From Microcoleus sp. CAWBG506 (GTDB taxonomy: Bacteria > Cyanobacteriota > Cyanobacteriia > Cyanobacteriales > Microcoleaceae): a DNA stretch of 57,480 nt. The notes below the pieces were generated by a model that had not been told where the DNA came from, did no database searches, and saw only the letters and a program-made list of their open reading frames with translations. Numbering within the stretch: the first letter of the stretch is position 1; the number at the start of each line of letters is the position of its first letter. The translations under genes were made by a program, and so were the position numbers. The stretch lies in NCBI GenBank assembly GCA_020883125.1, contig JAHREW010000002.1, positions 1-57,480 of the forward strand, written 5' to 3'. Shown here piece after piece: positions 26,101 to 35,487 of the stretch.

Positions 26101-28537
26101 TTCTTTTTTGGGAGATGTCAAAACTGGCTATGGGTTTGGTAAATTGGCACTGAATTTACTCGATCGGTTTAATACACCGGAATTTAAGTCCCAAATTCTG
26201 GCTGTATTTAGTAGCTGGATTCAGCATCACCAAGAGGCTCTCAGGGCAACAATACCAATCAGTAAAGATGGCTATATGGCTGGCATGGAAACTGGCGATT
26301 TTCTATACGCTGGCTACAACCTAACCGTTTGCTTTGAGGGCACTTTGTTTGGTGGGGTAGAAATAGATACTTGGGAAGCCGAACTAGCAGATTACAGTGC
26401 TGCATTCGCTCAAGTGAAGCAATATTCTGCCCAGACCCTTTTGGAGATGACGTGGCAGACGACGAAAAACTTCAGGGAAACCGTGAGTACACCGGATTGT
26501 CTAATCGGCCAGGTCTACGATGAAACGGTGATGATTCCCAAGTACCATCAGGACAATGTATTCACGGCGATTGCTATGGTATACACATATAAATTAATGC
26601 TTGCTTACTTCTTTGGTAATTATCCGGCCGCCCTAGGCCACATTGCCCAAGCCAAGCCGTATTTAATGTCAGTATCGGGATTGATTTTTTTCCCCATTTT
26701 CCATTTCTATGCCGCCCTGACGCACTTAGCACTTTTTTCCACCTACCCAGAAATTGAGCAAGCTGAAATTTTTGCTCTGGTGGAAACCCATCAAACTACT
26801 CTGCACCAATGGGCGCAAAATGCTCCCATGAATTATCTGCATAAATGGTATTTAGTGGAGGCAGAAAAGCAACGGGTTTTTGGCAATAAAGCCGAGGCGA
26901 TCGAATTGTACGATCGCGCTATCTCCCTCGCTCAAGAAAATCAATTTCTCAACGAAGAAGCCCTAGCCAATGAACTAGCCGCCAAGTTCTATCTAGAATG
27001 GGGCAAAGAAAAATTTGCCCAAATCTATATGATTGATGCCTATTATTGTTATATCCAATGGGGAGCCACTGCTAAGGTAAAGGATTTAGAAACGCGATAT
27101 CCCCAGTTATTGAAGGTAACTCAACCGGGAAGGAAAAACACTCAAACTAGCGTATCCATGACAACTACGGGTTCGGGTAATCACGTAGATATCACCGCAG
27201 TCATGAAAGCTTCTGTGGCGATTTCCGGCGAAATATTGCTGGATCAGCTACTGTCTAGCTTGATGAAAATTTTGATTGAAAATGCAGGGGCGCAAAGGGG
27301 CTATCTGATTTTGTCAAGCCAGGAACAACTGTTAATTGAAGCTGAAGGGACAACTGATGGTGCTAGCGTCACCGTCTTACAGTCAATCTTAGTTGATAAT
27401 TGTCAAGAACTTTCCTCTGCGATTGTGAATTATGTCGCTCGCACTCAAGAAAGTGTGGTACTAGATGATGCTGTGAAAGAGGGACAATTTACTAACGATC
27501 CATATATCCAAAAGCATCAGCCTAAATCAATTTTATGTGTGCCGCTGATTAATCAATCTCAAATCGTTAGTATTGTTTATCTTGAAAATAATCTGACAGC
27601 AGGAGCTTTTACGCCAGAAAGAGTGGAATTATTAAAAGTATTATCTGGACAGGCGGCTATTTCGATTCAAAATTCTAAGCTTTATACAGAAGTACGCGAA
27701 AGTGAGAAGAGGCTGGCTCAACTCAATAAAGCTTACGAGCGTTTCGTCCCCAGTCAATTCCTCCAGTTTTTAGATAAATCAAGCATCATTGATGTGGAAT
27801 TGGGCGACCAAGTGCAGTTGGAAATGTCGGTGTTGTTTTCCGATATTCGCGACTTCACCACGCTTTCAGAAAGTATGACACCGGAGGATAATTTCAGATT
27901 TATCAATTCCTATCTCAGTCGCATGGAACCCGTCATTAATCAAAATAATGGGTTTATTGATAAATATATTGGCGATGCGATTATGGCGCTGTTTAGCGGG
28001 GATGCGAATAATGCCGTAAACGCGGGAATTGCCATGCTCAATCGTCTTTTTGAATACAATCAAAATCGCGCTAATTCTGGTTATGCCCCGATTCAGATTG
28101 GAATTGGGATTAATACGGGTTCTTTGATGCTGGGAACGGTGGGAGGACAAAATCGCATGGACGGGACAGTCATCAGTGATGCGGTGAATTTAGCTTCTCG
28201 CGTGGAGGGATTGACGAAAAATTATGGGGTGTCGCTGTTAATCACCCAGGAAACTTATTCGCGTTTAGAAAATCCATCGAAGTACGCAATCCGCAGCCTC
28301 GACACGGTAAAAGTCAAGGGAAAAGCGGAAGCGGTGACGGTTTATGAGGTGTTTGATTGCGATCGCCCAGAAATTAAAGATGGCAAGTTAGCCACGCTGC
28401 AATTGTTTGCGGAAGCTTTGGCGATTTACTCCGAAGGGAAGTTTGCTGAAGCGGGGCGGCTGTTTGCAGAGTGTTGGCATCAGAATCAGGGCGATGGCGT
28501 TGCTAAAATTTATTGGGAACGCTGTCAGGTACTTTAA
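23105..28537 (+). CDS. Multidomain Ser/Thr kinase-AAA-GAF-adenylate cyclase
   Basis: 1810 aa from ATG at 23105 (MLSIPGVAVVTLLYESVNSL); an ATG at 23063 adds 14 residues. Positions below count from 23063. The kinase domain (~20-285) has HKDINPSN at ~142 and IDFGIS soon after; the Gly loop is degenerate but the VAIK-type Lys (LILKLLK) is present. A STAND/AAA ATPase (~315-640) has Walker A GFSGIGKT at ~377. A long helical TPR-like region (~700-1350) is followed by a GAF domain (~1380-1545) and a class III nucleotidyl cyclase (~1580-1765). Metal Asp residues lie in FSDIRDFT and KYIGDAIMALF; Lys and Asp specificity residues (DKYIGD, VISDAVNLASR) predict cAMP. Most relatives end in a histidine kinase or a cyclase. 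It interrupts the cobG-cobH order and carries two C-rich repeat insertions in frame. Confidence 0.9.
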   Translation: MLSIPGVAVVTLLYESVNSLVYRAIREADNQPLILKLLKDSYPTPQELVRYRTEYRITRKLKEAGVVQVYDLQKYQNTLVMFLEDFGGESLKILMQQRQFSLKEFLQIAIATTETLGQIHIANIIHKDINPSNIVYNPKTEQLKIIDFGISTQLSRETPTLKNPGILEGTLAYISPEQTGRMNRTLDYRADFYSLGVTFYELLTGKLPFETEDALDLVHCHIARQPVTPQEIEPKIPLIISQIVIKLMAKNAENRYQTALGLKHDLENCLVQLQATGNIEKFALGKRDITDHFSIPEKLYGRETEVSNLLAAFERVASGRSPQPPLLRGASSDSLLSRAGGWCVPALEEVSHLSRSELMLVAGFSGIGKTALVNEVHKPIARQRGYFIKGKYDQFQRNIPFSAFVQAFRDLMGQLLSESNAQLQTWKTKIFTAVGNNGQVLIEVIPELERILGAQYPAIELSGSAAQNRFNLLMQKFVEVFTTAEHPLVMFLDDLQWADSASLKLLQLLMEDRGHLLVLGAYRDNEVSPTHPFMLTVNEIIKSGAVVNTIMLQPLSLADLNQLVADTLICDLSFAQPLTELVEQKTQGNPFFSTQFLKALHDDGLITFDPPQSPLSKGGSKGHWQCDIAQSRLTHASDVVEFMAAQLQKLPQETQDVLKLAACIGAQFDLDTLAVVSEELPEKTASALWKALEEELILPIHENYKCFIPTEAQFKTDSISNPTYRFLHDRVQQAAYSLIPDRQTPTTHLKVGQLLLQSSSESEREEKLFDIVEHLNLGQELIAQANEREALAQLNLKAGQKARNSTAYAAAKVYLQIGIELLTANCWQSQYELTLNLYVAAVEVAYLNADFDDMEQIAALVLEKAQTILDKVKTYEILMTAQTAQNKMLEAIAVGRDALAQLGVELPSELDQVKIDRALQSLTRQLQDRRIEELLNLPVMTDLQTQAAMPILGILWSPIIQAMPSLTPLLSSTMVSLSLQFGNAPASTVGYLIHGVVLCSFLGDVKTGYGFGKLALNLLDRFNTPEFKSQILAVFSSWIQHHQEALRATIPISKDGYMAGMETGDFLYAGYNLTVCFEGTLFGGVEIDTWEAELADYSAAFAQVKQYSAQTLLEMTWQTTKNFRETVSTPDCLIGQVYDETVMIPKYHQDNVFTAIAMVYTYKLMLAYFFGNYPAALGHIAQAKPYLMSVSGLIFFPIFHFYAALTHLALFSTYPEIEQAEIFALVETHQTTLHQWAQNAPMNYLHKWYLVEAEKQRVFGNKAEAIELYDRAISLAQENQFLNEEALANELAAKFYLEWGKEKFAQIYMIDAYYCYIQWGATAKVKDLETRYPQLLKVTQPGRKNTQTSVSMTTTGSGNHVDITAVMKASVAISGEILLDQLLSSLMKILIENAGAQRGYLILSSQEQLLIEAEGTTDGASVTVLQSILVDNCQELSSAIVNYVARTQESVVLDDAVKEGQFTNDPYIQKHQPKSILCVPLINQSQIVSIVYLENNLTAGAFTPERVELLKVLSGQAAISIQNSKLYTEVRESEKRLAQLNKAYERFVPSQFLQFLDKSSIIDVELGDQVQLEMSVLFSDIRDFTTLSESMTPEDNFRFINSYLSRMEPVINQNNGFIDKYIGDAIMALFSGDANNAVNAGIAMLNRLFEYNQNRANSGYAPIQIGIGINTGSLMLGTVGGQNRMDGTVISDAVNLASRVEGLTKNYGVSLLITQETYSRLENPSKYAIRSLDTVKVKGKAEAVTVYEVFDCDRPEIKDGKLATLQLFAEALAIYSEGKFAEAGRLFAECWHQNQGDGVAKIYWERCQVL
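24065..24169 (+). repeat. 105-nt in-frame repeat insertion in the kinase gene
   Basis: Thirty-five codons, from TCCCCCCAACCCCCC to TTATCCCGC, separate GCATCAGGACG- and -AGTGAACTGATG. Without them the protein would read ERVASGRSELMLVAGFSGIG, the normal lead-in to the AAA P-loop. The left part is the C-rich/G-rich core also seen in intergenic elements at 13084 and 45121. Confidence 0.8.
24931..24967 (+). repeat. Second C-rich repeat insertion in the kinase gene
   Basis: CCCCCCTCAGTCCCCCCTTA followed by GTAAGGGGGGAAG encodes PPQSPLSKGGS between ITFD and KGHWQCDIAQ. The inverted CCCCCCTTA-TAAGGGGGG is the same core as in the larger elements. Confidence 0.7.
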
Positions 28538-28670
28538 GGACTCCCAGAAAAATCAAAGACAGGTACAACAATCTAAACTAAGGAGAAAAATCCCAAACCA
28601 GATCGGTACATTAATCAGAGGGATATGCTGACAATACAGTATTACCAATTTCCAATTACCAATTATTTTA

Positions 28671-29300
28671 ATGCTTGACTACATCCGAGACGGAACAGAA
28701 ATCTACACCAAATCCTTCGCCACAATTCGCGCCGAAGCAGACTTGTCAAACTTGTCCCCCGACTTAGAATCTGTCGCAGTGCGCCTGATACACAGTTGTG
28801 GCATGACAGATATTGTCGCAGACTTAGCAGCTTCCCCCGGTGCAGCCACTGCTGGGCGCAACGCCCTCGCCGCCGGCGCGCCCATCCTGTGCGATTCCCG
28901 CATGGTAGCCGAAGGTATCACCCGCAAACGCCTCCCCGCCGACAATGCGGTGATTTGCACCCTCTGGCATCCCCATGTCCCGGAGTTGGCGCTACAAATG
29001 GCCAATACTCGATCGGCCGCAGCCCTTGATTTGTGGCTAAATGATTTGGAAGGTGCGGTAGTGGCGATCGGCAATGCCCCGACTGCTTTGTTCCGACTGC
29101 TGGAAATGTTGGATGATGGAGCTCCCAAACCAAGTTTAATTCTGGGTTTCCCGGTAGGATTTGTGGGGGCGGCCGAATCTAAAGCGGAACTCGCTGCCAA
29201 CAGTCGGGGTGTGCCGTTTATTACAGTGCACGGAAGGCGGGGTGGCAGTGCAATGGCAACGGCGGCTGTAAATGCGTTAGCGAAAAAGGACGAATTATGA
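28671..29300 (+). CDS. cobH: CobH/CbiC: precorrin-8X methylmutase
   Basis: 209 aa. It moves the methyl group from C11 to C12 of precorrin-8X to give hydrogenobyrinate. Motifs include EIYTKSFATIRAEADLSNL (~11-29), VRLIHSCGMTDI with the catalytic His (~37-48), and the later ILCDSRMVAEGI, GNAPTALFRLLEML and GFPVGFVGAAESK segments. The start is certain because the same N terminus is duplicated in the scar at 22856. cobI starts inside its last codons (4-nt overlap), so the two are co-translated. About 130 bp separate it from the upstream kinase gene, so read-through or a local promoter is possible. Confidence 0.95.
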   Translation: MLDYIRDGTEIYTKSFATIRAEADLSNLSPDLESVAVRLIHSCGMTDIVADLAASPGAATAGRNALAAGAPILCDSRMVAEGITRKRLPADNAVICTLWHPHVPELALQMANTRSAAALDLWLNDLEGAVVAIGNAPTALFRLLEMLDDGAPKPSLILGFPVGFVGAAESKAELAANSRGVPFITVHGRRGGSAMATAAVNALAKKDEL

Positions 29301-30007
29301 CTAAGACTACTGGTAAATTGTACGGTTTGGGTATTGGTCCTGGCGATCCTGAGTTGATTACTTTGAAGGCTTATCGGATTTTGCGATCGGTCCCGGTGAT
29401 TGCTTATCCGGCCATGGAAAATGGTAAGGTGTTGGCGCGGGCGATCGTCGCAGATTATCTGCGCCCTGAACAAATTGAGATTCCGATGCCACTGCCTTTT
29501 AGTCCGACGCGATCGTCTCAACCTTATTATGATATTGCTGCGGAGAAAATAGCAGCCCACCTCAGCGAAGGGCGGGATGTGGCGGTGCTATGTGAGGGGG
29601 AACCTTTTCTCTATGGCACTTTTATGTATCTATTTAACCGTTTGTCGGGAAGATTTACGACGGAAGTTGTGCCGGGAATTTCTTCGACAATGGCGAGTGC
29701 AAGTGCCTTGGGAGTGCCGCTTACTTACCGTAATGATGTGTTAAGTATTATGCCTGCGACTCTGGATGCCTCTGTTTTGCGCGATCGACTGGCGCTGGTT
29801 GATGCTGCTGTGATTATTAAGCTAGGCCGCCACTTTGCCAAAGTCAAGGATGTGTTGATTGAGTTGGGACAGTTCGATCGAGCATTATATATTGAACGAG
29901 CAACTATGCCAAATCAGCGCATTCGGGCGATCGCAGATGTCGATCCGGCAGAAGTTCCCTATTGGGCTCTGGTGATGATACCTAGCCAACAAAAATCCGT
30001 CACTTAA
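29297..30007 (+). CDS. cobI: CobI/CbiL: precorrin-2 C20-methyltransferase
   Basis: 236 aa, of the tetrapyrrole methylase family. It uses SAM to methylate C20 of precorrin-2 to precorrin-3A, the substrate of CobG. It starts LYGLGIGPGDPELITLKAYR (residues ~8-27) with the GxGxGxPxxxT signature. VAVLCEGEPFLYGTFMYL (~95-112) is the second methylase block and VVPGISSTMASASALGVPL (~122-140) the third. It overlaps cobH by 4 nt. It is convergent with the response-regulator gene, with ~70 nt between and no obvious terminator hairpin. Confidence 0.95.
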   Translation: MTKTTGKLYGLGIGPGDPELITLKAYRILRSVPVIAYPAMENGKVLARAIVADYLRPEQIEIPMPLPFSPTRSSQPYYDIAAEKIAAHLSEGRDVAVLCEGEPFLYGTFMYLFNRLSGRFTTEVVPGISSTMASASALGVPLTYRNDVLSIMPATLDASVLRDRLALVDAAVIIKLGRHFAKVKDVLIELGQFDRALYIERATMPNQRIRAIADVDPAEVPYWALVMIPSQQKSVT

Positions 30008-30078
30008 ATTATCCCTTGTGAGTCGGCGCAGGCAATGGAAATATAGTGGTTTTCGCAACTCGCTTTTTCTGCCACAGC

Positions 30079-30501
30079 TTATCTGACTGCTTCCGAAGCT
30101 TTCAGATATTGCTGCATCTTCATTTCAATTTCATGCTGCTGCAAGGTAATCTCGATCGCCACTCGCAAGTCTTTTTGTTGCAATGGTTTAACTAGATAGC
30201 CAAAGGGATTGGTAAGTTTAGCTCTTTCTAGTGTTTTTCGATCCGCATAAGCTGTTAAAAATACTATCGGCACGTTCATTTTGGAGTCGATTATTTCCGC
30301 AGCAGTTATGCCGTCCATGTCACCTTTAAGTACGATGTCCATTAACACTAAATTCGGGAGGTTTTCATTAATTTTTTCAATGGCTTCTTCTCCCGAAGAA
30401 ACTGTAGCTATTACTTGATAGCCGAGTTTTTTTAATCTACCTGCTATATCTTGAGCTACAATCACTTCGTCTTCTACGACCAAAATTTTTATGGGATTCA
30501 T
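30079..30501 (-). CDS. Single-domain response regulator (CheY-like)
   Basis: 140 aa, a receiver domain without an output domain. Phosphoacceptor Asp is in LVLMDIVLKGDMDG (~52-65); the acidic pair is in VVEDEV (~8-13); the switch Thr and Lys are in FLTAYAD (~80-86) and YLVKPLQ (~100-106). The C terminus is a short helix (HEIEMKMQQYLKASEAVR). It lies 6 nt after the sensor kinase stop and is surely its partner. With no DNA-binding domain it acts by protein contact or passes phosphate on. This receiver subtype (LKGDMDGI) is common next to HisKA_2 kinases. Confidence 0.93.
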   Translation of the reverse strand: MNPIKILVVEDEVIVAQDIAGRLKKLGYQVIATVSSGEEAIEKINENLPNLVLMDIVLKGDMDGITAAEIIDSKMNVPIVFLTAYADRKTLERAKLTNPFGYLVKPLQQKDLRVAIEITLQQHEIEMKMQQYLKASEAVR

Positions 30502-30507
30502 ATTATT

Positions 30508-33186
30508 TTAAATGCGTCGCCGATAATTCAATTCTTTAAACAAAATATTATAACAGATTCCACACTTACTTTCAATTGTAATTTCTCCATCTAATTGCTG
30601 GGCCAACATCTTAACCAATCGCAATCCTAGAGTCTCAGTATTTTCCACATCAAATCCAGGGGGAAATCCTCGACCATTGTCTTGAATACTTAAGTGAAAT
30701 TCAGTGTCTACAAGTTCCAAAAGATTAATTGTGATTTCACCTTTCCGAGTGGGAATGAAAGCATATTTTAAAGAATTAGACACCAGCTCGTTAATAATCA
30801 ATCCGCAAGGAATAGCTGTCTCTATATTTAAATAAATTGGCTCTATATTCAGATTTATTTGGATCGAATCATTGCATAAACCAAAAGATTGAAACAAATT
30901 AGCAGCCAAGTTTTCTACGTAATTTTGAATGTCGATCCGAGCCAGATTATCCGATTGATAAAGTTGTTCGTGAATCAAAGCCATTGAATGAATCCTGCTC
31001 TGGCTTTCTTCAAATAAAAATAGCGTCGCTTCATCATCAATGTATTGAGCTTGAAGTTCTAGCAAACTCGAAATTACCTGCATATTATTTTTAACTCGGT
31101 GGTGAATCTCCTTAAGCAATACTTCTTTTTCCCGTAGTGTTCCTTGGAGGCGCGACTCAGCAAATTTGCGATCGCTAATATCTTCGCAAATACCAGCCAC
31201 GCGATACAGTATCCCCGACTCATTATAAATGGGAAAAGCTCGATCGCACACCCAACAAATTGTGCCGTCTGGACGTAAAATCCTATATTCAGTGTTAGTA
31301 GATTCGCCTGCTACGATTCGCTCAAATGACTGATGCAAAAGGTTTTGGTCTTCAGGATGCACCCAATTTATCCAATTGTAGTTATTGGCGTACAAATCTT
31401 CGCGCGATCGCCCCCAGATTTGTTCGTAAGCTGGGCTGACATACAAAATATCCGTCAACTCAACAGAAACTAGCCAGAAGGAATCTTGGATATTTTCTGC
31501 TAGCTGACGGAAGCGTTCTTCACTTTCCCGGAGAGCTTTTTGGGCCTGTTTCCGTTCGGTAGTATTCCGAGAAACTCCGACGGTCATTACCACTTTACCT
31601 TCCGTGTCAAAAATTGGTGATTTTATTGTGTCGAAATAGTTGACTTCTCCGTAACTATTTTTCTGAGGTTCTTCTAATATTTGCCGAACTTCACCGGTGT
31701 TGAATACCCTGGCATCGTCTAGGAGATCTTGCTGAGTATATTCCGGTTCTTGAAACTCAGCGTCAATGATACCTATCAGTTCCGAATTTTCCCTTTGGTA
31801 ATAGTCGCGAAAGGCTTTGTTTGCCCAGACAATGCGAGATTCTGGTCCTTTTACCAGTATGATGTCTGTAATAGCATCAAGAATTTGCTGATACATTTGC
31901 TTGGCATCTTGTAGTTCTTTTTGTACTCTTTTTCGGTCGCTGATATCTTCTGCAATGCCAACTATACGGTAGACTGCACCCCTTGCATTTGTAATCGGAA
32001 AAGCGCGGTCTCGAATCCAGCTAATTTCCCCATTCGGTTTAACTAATCGATACTCTTCATCGTATTTCCCCAATATTTGTTTTGGTAAATTACTAACAAT
32101 CCGCTGTTTATCTTCTGGATGAATTGGCTCTAAAAAAGACTTTGGTGCAGCATACAATTCCGCAAATTTTCTCCCCCAAATCTTTTCGTAAGCAGGGCTT
32201 ACGTAAATTATTTCATCTTTAGGGATATCACTAATCCAAAACACACTTTCGATATTTTCTGCTAGCTGTCTAAACCTTTCTTCGCTTTCTTTAAGTGCTG
32301 CTTCTGCTTGTTTTCGTGCGGTAATATCGCACTCCACGCCAAAATATCCGACTATTCTGCCATAGGTATCGTAAATGCAAATATAGTCAGCTTTGACGCT
32401 AATGGTAGTCCAGTCAAACTTGCGATGGTCGCATTCTATATGAATTCTGCCAGCTTCAAATAATTGCCTGATGACCTCTCTACCATCAGCCCAGTTGTGG
32501 GATAAAAAAAAGTTAAGCGTCTGACCAATAAACTGTTCTCTAGTAGAACCATATTGAGCTATCAAAGCATCATTTGCCTTCGTTACTCGCCCCCGCTCAA
32601 ATACATAATCCAAGACTTGTTCTTGGTCAACTGTGTCATCCCAATGTACAGGTTCATCTAGCATCACAAATAAAAAGCCATCTAAAGATTGAGAAAAAAA
32701 CAGTTCTAGCTGTTGCTGACTTTCCCTCAAAGCTTCTTCTGTGCGCCAGCGCTCGATAATTTCTTCTCGCAACAGTTGGTTGGCAATTTTTAAATCCTCA
32801 GTACGCTTTTGATATTTAATTTTGAGATCGTTTTTAATTAATCCCAGCGCTATTTCTGCCTGCTGTTGTGCTGCTATATCTTCAATTCGGTAAAGTTCCT
32901 GGCTTTTTTGGACAGATGCGATGAACCCGGTGCGAGTCTCGGCCAGATCCAATTGAGTGTTGGAATCCAAGCCGCAGAGATATTCGACGGCTTGGAGTTG
33001 TGTTCGTAAATATACGCACAATTCTTTTTGTTGCTGTAACTCCTCTTCGAGTTCTCTGATTTTAAATTTTTGCTTGGCTACTAATGCTTTGCAGGTGTCA
33101 AGAGTTTCATCGTCGCCTGTGGGATGAATACACATACTCGGTAGTGAATTTGTAGTTCCAAACTTGAGTTTTTTCAAGCCTAACAT
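30508..33186 (-). CDS. Multi-PAS sensor histidine kinase, HisKA_2 type
   Basis: 892 aa, cytosolic: no membrane segment is seen. An N-terminal coiled coil (~40-65, ELEEELQQQKEL) is followed by four PAS/PAC units (~155-300, 300-425, 425-550, 550-680). The second and fourth are close relatives: both start ESEERFRQLAENI and carry YVSPAYE(K/Q)IWGR. The phosphoacceptor is in KEIHHRVKNNMQVISSLLEL (~690), the HisKA_2 signature, followed by a HATPase with NELVSNSLKYAF (~805) and DNGRGFPPG (~850). The linked receiver gene lies 6 nt downstream. ATG at ~33135 (MCIHPTGDDE) is an alternative start. The stimulus is unknown; no chromophore-binding GAF is present. Confidence 0.92.
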   Translation of the reverse strand: MLGLKKLKFGTTNSLPSMCIHPTGDDETLDTCKALVAKQKFKIRELEEELQQQKELCVYLRTQLQAVEYLCGLDSNTQLDLAETRTGFIASVQKSQELYRIEDIAAQQQAEIALGLIKNDLKIKYQKRTEDLKIANQLLREEIIERWRTEEALRESQQQLELFFSQSLDGFLFVMLDEPVHWDDTVDQEQVLDYVFERGRVTKANDALIAQYGSTREQFIGQTLNFFLSHNWADGREVIRQLFEAGRIHIECDHRKFDWTTISVKADYICIYDTYGRIVGYFGVECDITARKQAEAALKESEERFRQLAENIESVFWISDIPKDEIIYVSPAYEKIWGRKFAELYAAPKSFLEPIHPEDKQRIVSNLPKQILGKYDEEYRLVKPNGEISWIRDRAFPITNARGAVYRIVGIAEDISDRKRVQKELQDAKQMYQQILDAITDIILVKGPESRIVWANKAFRDYYQRENSELIGIIDAEFQEPEYTQQDLLDDARVFNTGEVRQILEEPQKNSYGEVNYFDTIKSPIFDTEGKVVMTVGVSRNTTERKQAQKALRESEERFRQLAENIQDSFWLVSVELTDILYVSPAYEQIWGRSREDLYANNYNWINWVHPEDQNLLHQSFERIVAGESTNTEYRILRPDGTICWVCDRAFPIYNESGILYRVAGICEDISDRKFAESRLQGTLREKEVLLKEIHHRVKNNMQVISSLLELQAQYIDDEATLFLFEESQSRIHSMALIHEQLYQSDNLARIDIQNYVENLAANLFQSFGLCNDSIQINLNIEPIYLNIETAIPCGLIINELVSNSLKYAFIPTRKGEITINLLELVDTEFHLSIQDNGRGFPPGFDVENTETLGLRLVKMLAQQLDGEITIESKCGICYNILFKELNYRRRI

Positions 33187-33280
33187 TTTCTACACAAACA
33201 AAACCCCCTTGGAGTGGGTTGAATTTCTGGGTGGAACAAGAGGGGTTGAAACGGGAGCATCCCGACTTTGCATAGGCGAA

Positions 33281-33438
33281 GCATGACCGCTGTAAATCTC
33301 TGGTTATCACTAATACAGCGAGAACCGCTGTTATGAGGTACACCCACTTATCGTTCAATCCTCGTAGGGACACGGCAATGCCGTGTCCCTACCGTGTTTC
33401 ATAACAGCGGGAACTGCTGTAAATTGTCTGCGGTCATG
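33281..33438. repeat. MITE-like nested inverted repeat between ftsH and the sensor kinase
   Basis: The outer ends GCATGACCGCTGTAAAT and ATTGTCTGCGGTCATGC are inverted. Inside, ACAGCGAGAACCGCTGTTATGA mirrors TCATAACAGCGGGAACTGCTGT. The centre is a palindrome, GTAGGGACACGGC...GCCGTGTCCCTAC (33364-33392). A 14-bp-plus direct repeat (ACACAAACAAAACCC...GGGTTGAATTTCT) flanks it at ~33190 and ~33496. The whole 33187-33597 gap is repeat-derived; no gene was seen. Confidence 0.75.
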
Positions 33439-33597
33439 CTAGAGCATCGTACGAATATATTTGCACTCATTGAGATGCACCCGTTGAAACTGCTTTTACA
33501 CAAACAAAACCCGCTGACGCGGGTTGAATTTCTTTAGTCCCCTAGGAGTGGACTTCGTTGTTGTAGGAGCGAATTATATTCGCGCTGAATATTCTGT

Positions 33598-35487
33598 TTA
33601 AAGCTGAGGAACGTACTGTTCTTTTTCGGGGACAAAAGTGTATTCAGCCACTATTTGCCGGAATTCTTCACCGTCGATGGTTTCTTTTTCAATCAACAAA
33701 TCAACTAGGCGATCGATTACGGTGCGATTTTCCCGAATAATTCGGCGCGCATCATTGTAGCAATGATCGACAATCGATCGCACTTGTCCGTCAATCCGAG
33801 AGGCAATTTCTTCGGAATATTCCGATCGCGCTGTGTAGTCGCGGCCCAGGAAAATTTCGCTTTGTTGCGCTTCCAAGGCGATCGGGCCCAAGTCTGACAT
33901 TCCATAGCGAGTCACCATTTGGCGCGCCATACCGCTGACTTGTTGCAAGTCGTTACCTGCACCCGTGGTAACTTCGGCATCGCCGAACACTACTTCTTCG
34001 GCCGCGCGGCCTCCCAAAGCACCGCTAATCCGTGCCAAAATTTGCGATCGCGAAATCAAACCTTGGTCTTCACTAGGCATAAACCAAGTTAAACCACGGG
34101 CTTGTCCGCGAGGGACTAAAGTTACTTTTTGGACGGGATCGTGGGCTTGAATCACCGTACCGACGATCGCGTGACCGATTTCATGGTATGCAATTAAGCG
34201 TTTGCTCTTGCTGTCCACCAAGGGAGTACCTTCCATACCTGCGACTACGCGATCGACTGCATCGTCAATTTCCAGCATCGTAATCGCTTCTTTCCGGCGA
34301 CGGGCAGTTAAAATCGCAGCCTCGTTGAGTAAGTTGGCCAAATCAGCGCCTGTAAAACCAGGAGTCCGACGGGCGATCGCATCCAAGGAAATATCAGCAC
34401 CCAGTTTTTTGTTGCGGGCGTGTACTCCCAAAATCTCCAATCTGCCCTTGATATCCGGCGTATCTACACTCACTTGGCGGTCAAAACGTCCCGGCCGCAG
34501 CAAAGCAGAGTCAAGCACATCAGGGCGGTTTGTGGCCGCAATAATAATAATCCCAGTATTGCCCTCAAAACCATCCATTTCCGTCAGCAACTGATTGAGA
34601 GTTTGTTCGCGCTCATCGTTGCCGCCACCGATACCTGAACCCCGCTGGCGGCCCACTGCGTCAATTTCATCGATGAAGATGATACAAGGAGCATTTTCCT
34701 TGGCTTTCTTAAACAAATCTCGGACGCGGGAAGCACCGACACCTACGAACATTTCCACAAATTCTGAACCGGAGATGCTGAAGAAAGGCACGCCAGCTTC
34801 ACCTGCGATCGCTTTTGCCAACATAGTTTTACCAGTTCCGGGAGGGCCCACTAGCAGCACACCTTTGGGAATCTTCGCTCCAATTGCGGTAAAGCGTTCT
34901 GGTTTTTTGAGGAATGTCACAACTTCAGAGAGTTCTTCTTTTGCTTCTTCAACGCCGGCTACATCGTCGAACAACACGCCAGTTTTGGCATCCATTTGAA
35001 AGCGAGCTTTGGACTTACCAAAATTCATCGCTTGACCAGGGCCACCGGGAACGTTACCACCGTTGCGACGGAACAGAAAAAACAGACCTCCCACTAATAG
35101 CAGGGGAAACACGAGATTGCCTAAGAGTCCCCACACAGCGCTGTCGTTACGCAGGGGGTGAGTGTCGAAGCTGATTTGGGAGGCTCTGAGTCGGGAAACC
35201 AATTCTGGAGCATTGGATGGTAAATCCACTCGCCACCGCTGTACGTGATTGTCCAGTTCGGGATCGACAGCTTCGACAATGGCCGTCCGACCTGCATCGT
35301 AAAGGTCTACGCTGGTGACTCGACCGGCGTTTAAGTAATCTAAGAATCTACCGTAGCTGAGGCGGGTGCTGGCGGTGTTCTTGGTCATTTCTGCAGGCGA
35401 GGGTGCAAAAGCGCCTTGCCACAGGAAGAAGCCGATCACTAGGGCGGGTAGAGTCCAAAGTAGTATAGTTCGCCAAGAAATTTTCAT
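33598..35487 (-). CDS. ftsH: FtsH: membrane AAA+ zinc metalloprotease, FtsH2-like
   Basis: 629 aa. The N terminus ([20 protein letters not shown]) is the first membrane helix. A lumenal/periplasmic segment follows, then the second helix (~120-140). The AAA domain has GPPGTGKT (~213-220), Walker [16 protein letters not shown] and the SRH region; the zinc site is [10 protein letters not shown] (~435). The order and sequence recall the cyanobacterial FtsH2 group, which with FtsH3 degrades damaged D1 protein during photosystem II repair. The FtsH2 assignment rests on remembered resemblance of the N-terminal and C-terminal ([15 protein letters not shown]) parts. The gene is divergent from the ParM-like gene. 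Confidence 0.95.
   Translation of the reverse strand: MKISWRTILLWTLPALVIGFFLWQGAFAPSPAEMTKNTASTRLSYGRFLDYLNAGRVTSVDLYDAGRTAIVEAVDPELDNHVQRWRVDLPSNAPELVSRLRASQISFDTHPLRNDSAVWGLLGNLVFPLLLVGGLFFLFRRNGGNVPGGPGQAMNFGKSKARFQMDAKTGVLFDDVAGVEEAKEELSEVVTFLKKPERFTAIGAKIPKGVLLVGPPGTGKTMLAKAIAGEAGVPFFSISGSEFVEMFVGVGASRVRDLFKKAKENAPCIIFIDEIDAVGRQRGSGIGGGNDEREQTLNQLLTEMDGFEGNTGIIIIAATNRPDVLDSALLRPGRFDRQVSVDTPDIKGRLEILGVHARNKKLGADISLDAIARRTPGFTGADLANLLNEAAILTARRRKEAITMLEIDDAVDRVVAGMEGTPLVDSKSKRLIAYHEIGHAIVGTVIQAHDPVQKVTLVPRGQARGLTWFMPSEDQGLISRSQILARISGALGGRAAEEVVFGDAEVTTGAGNDLQQVSGMARQMVTRYGMSDLGPIALEAQQSEIFLGRDYTARSEYSEEIASRIDGQVRSIVDHCYNDARRIIRENRTVIDRLVDLLIEKETIDGEEFRQIVAEYTFVPEKEQYVPQL

Noticed and set aside
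28703..29560. 285-codon frame antisense to cobH/cobI
   Set aside because: Fully covered by two well-supported genes with conserved motifs on the other strand.
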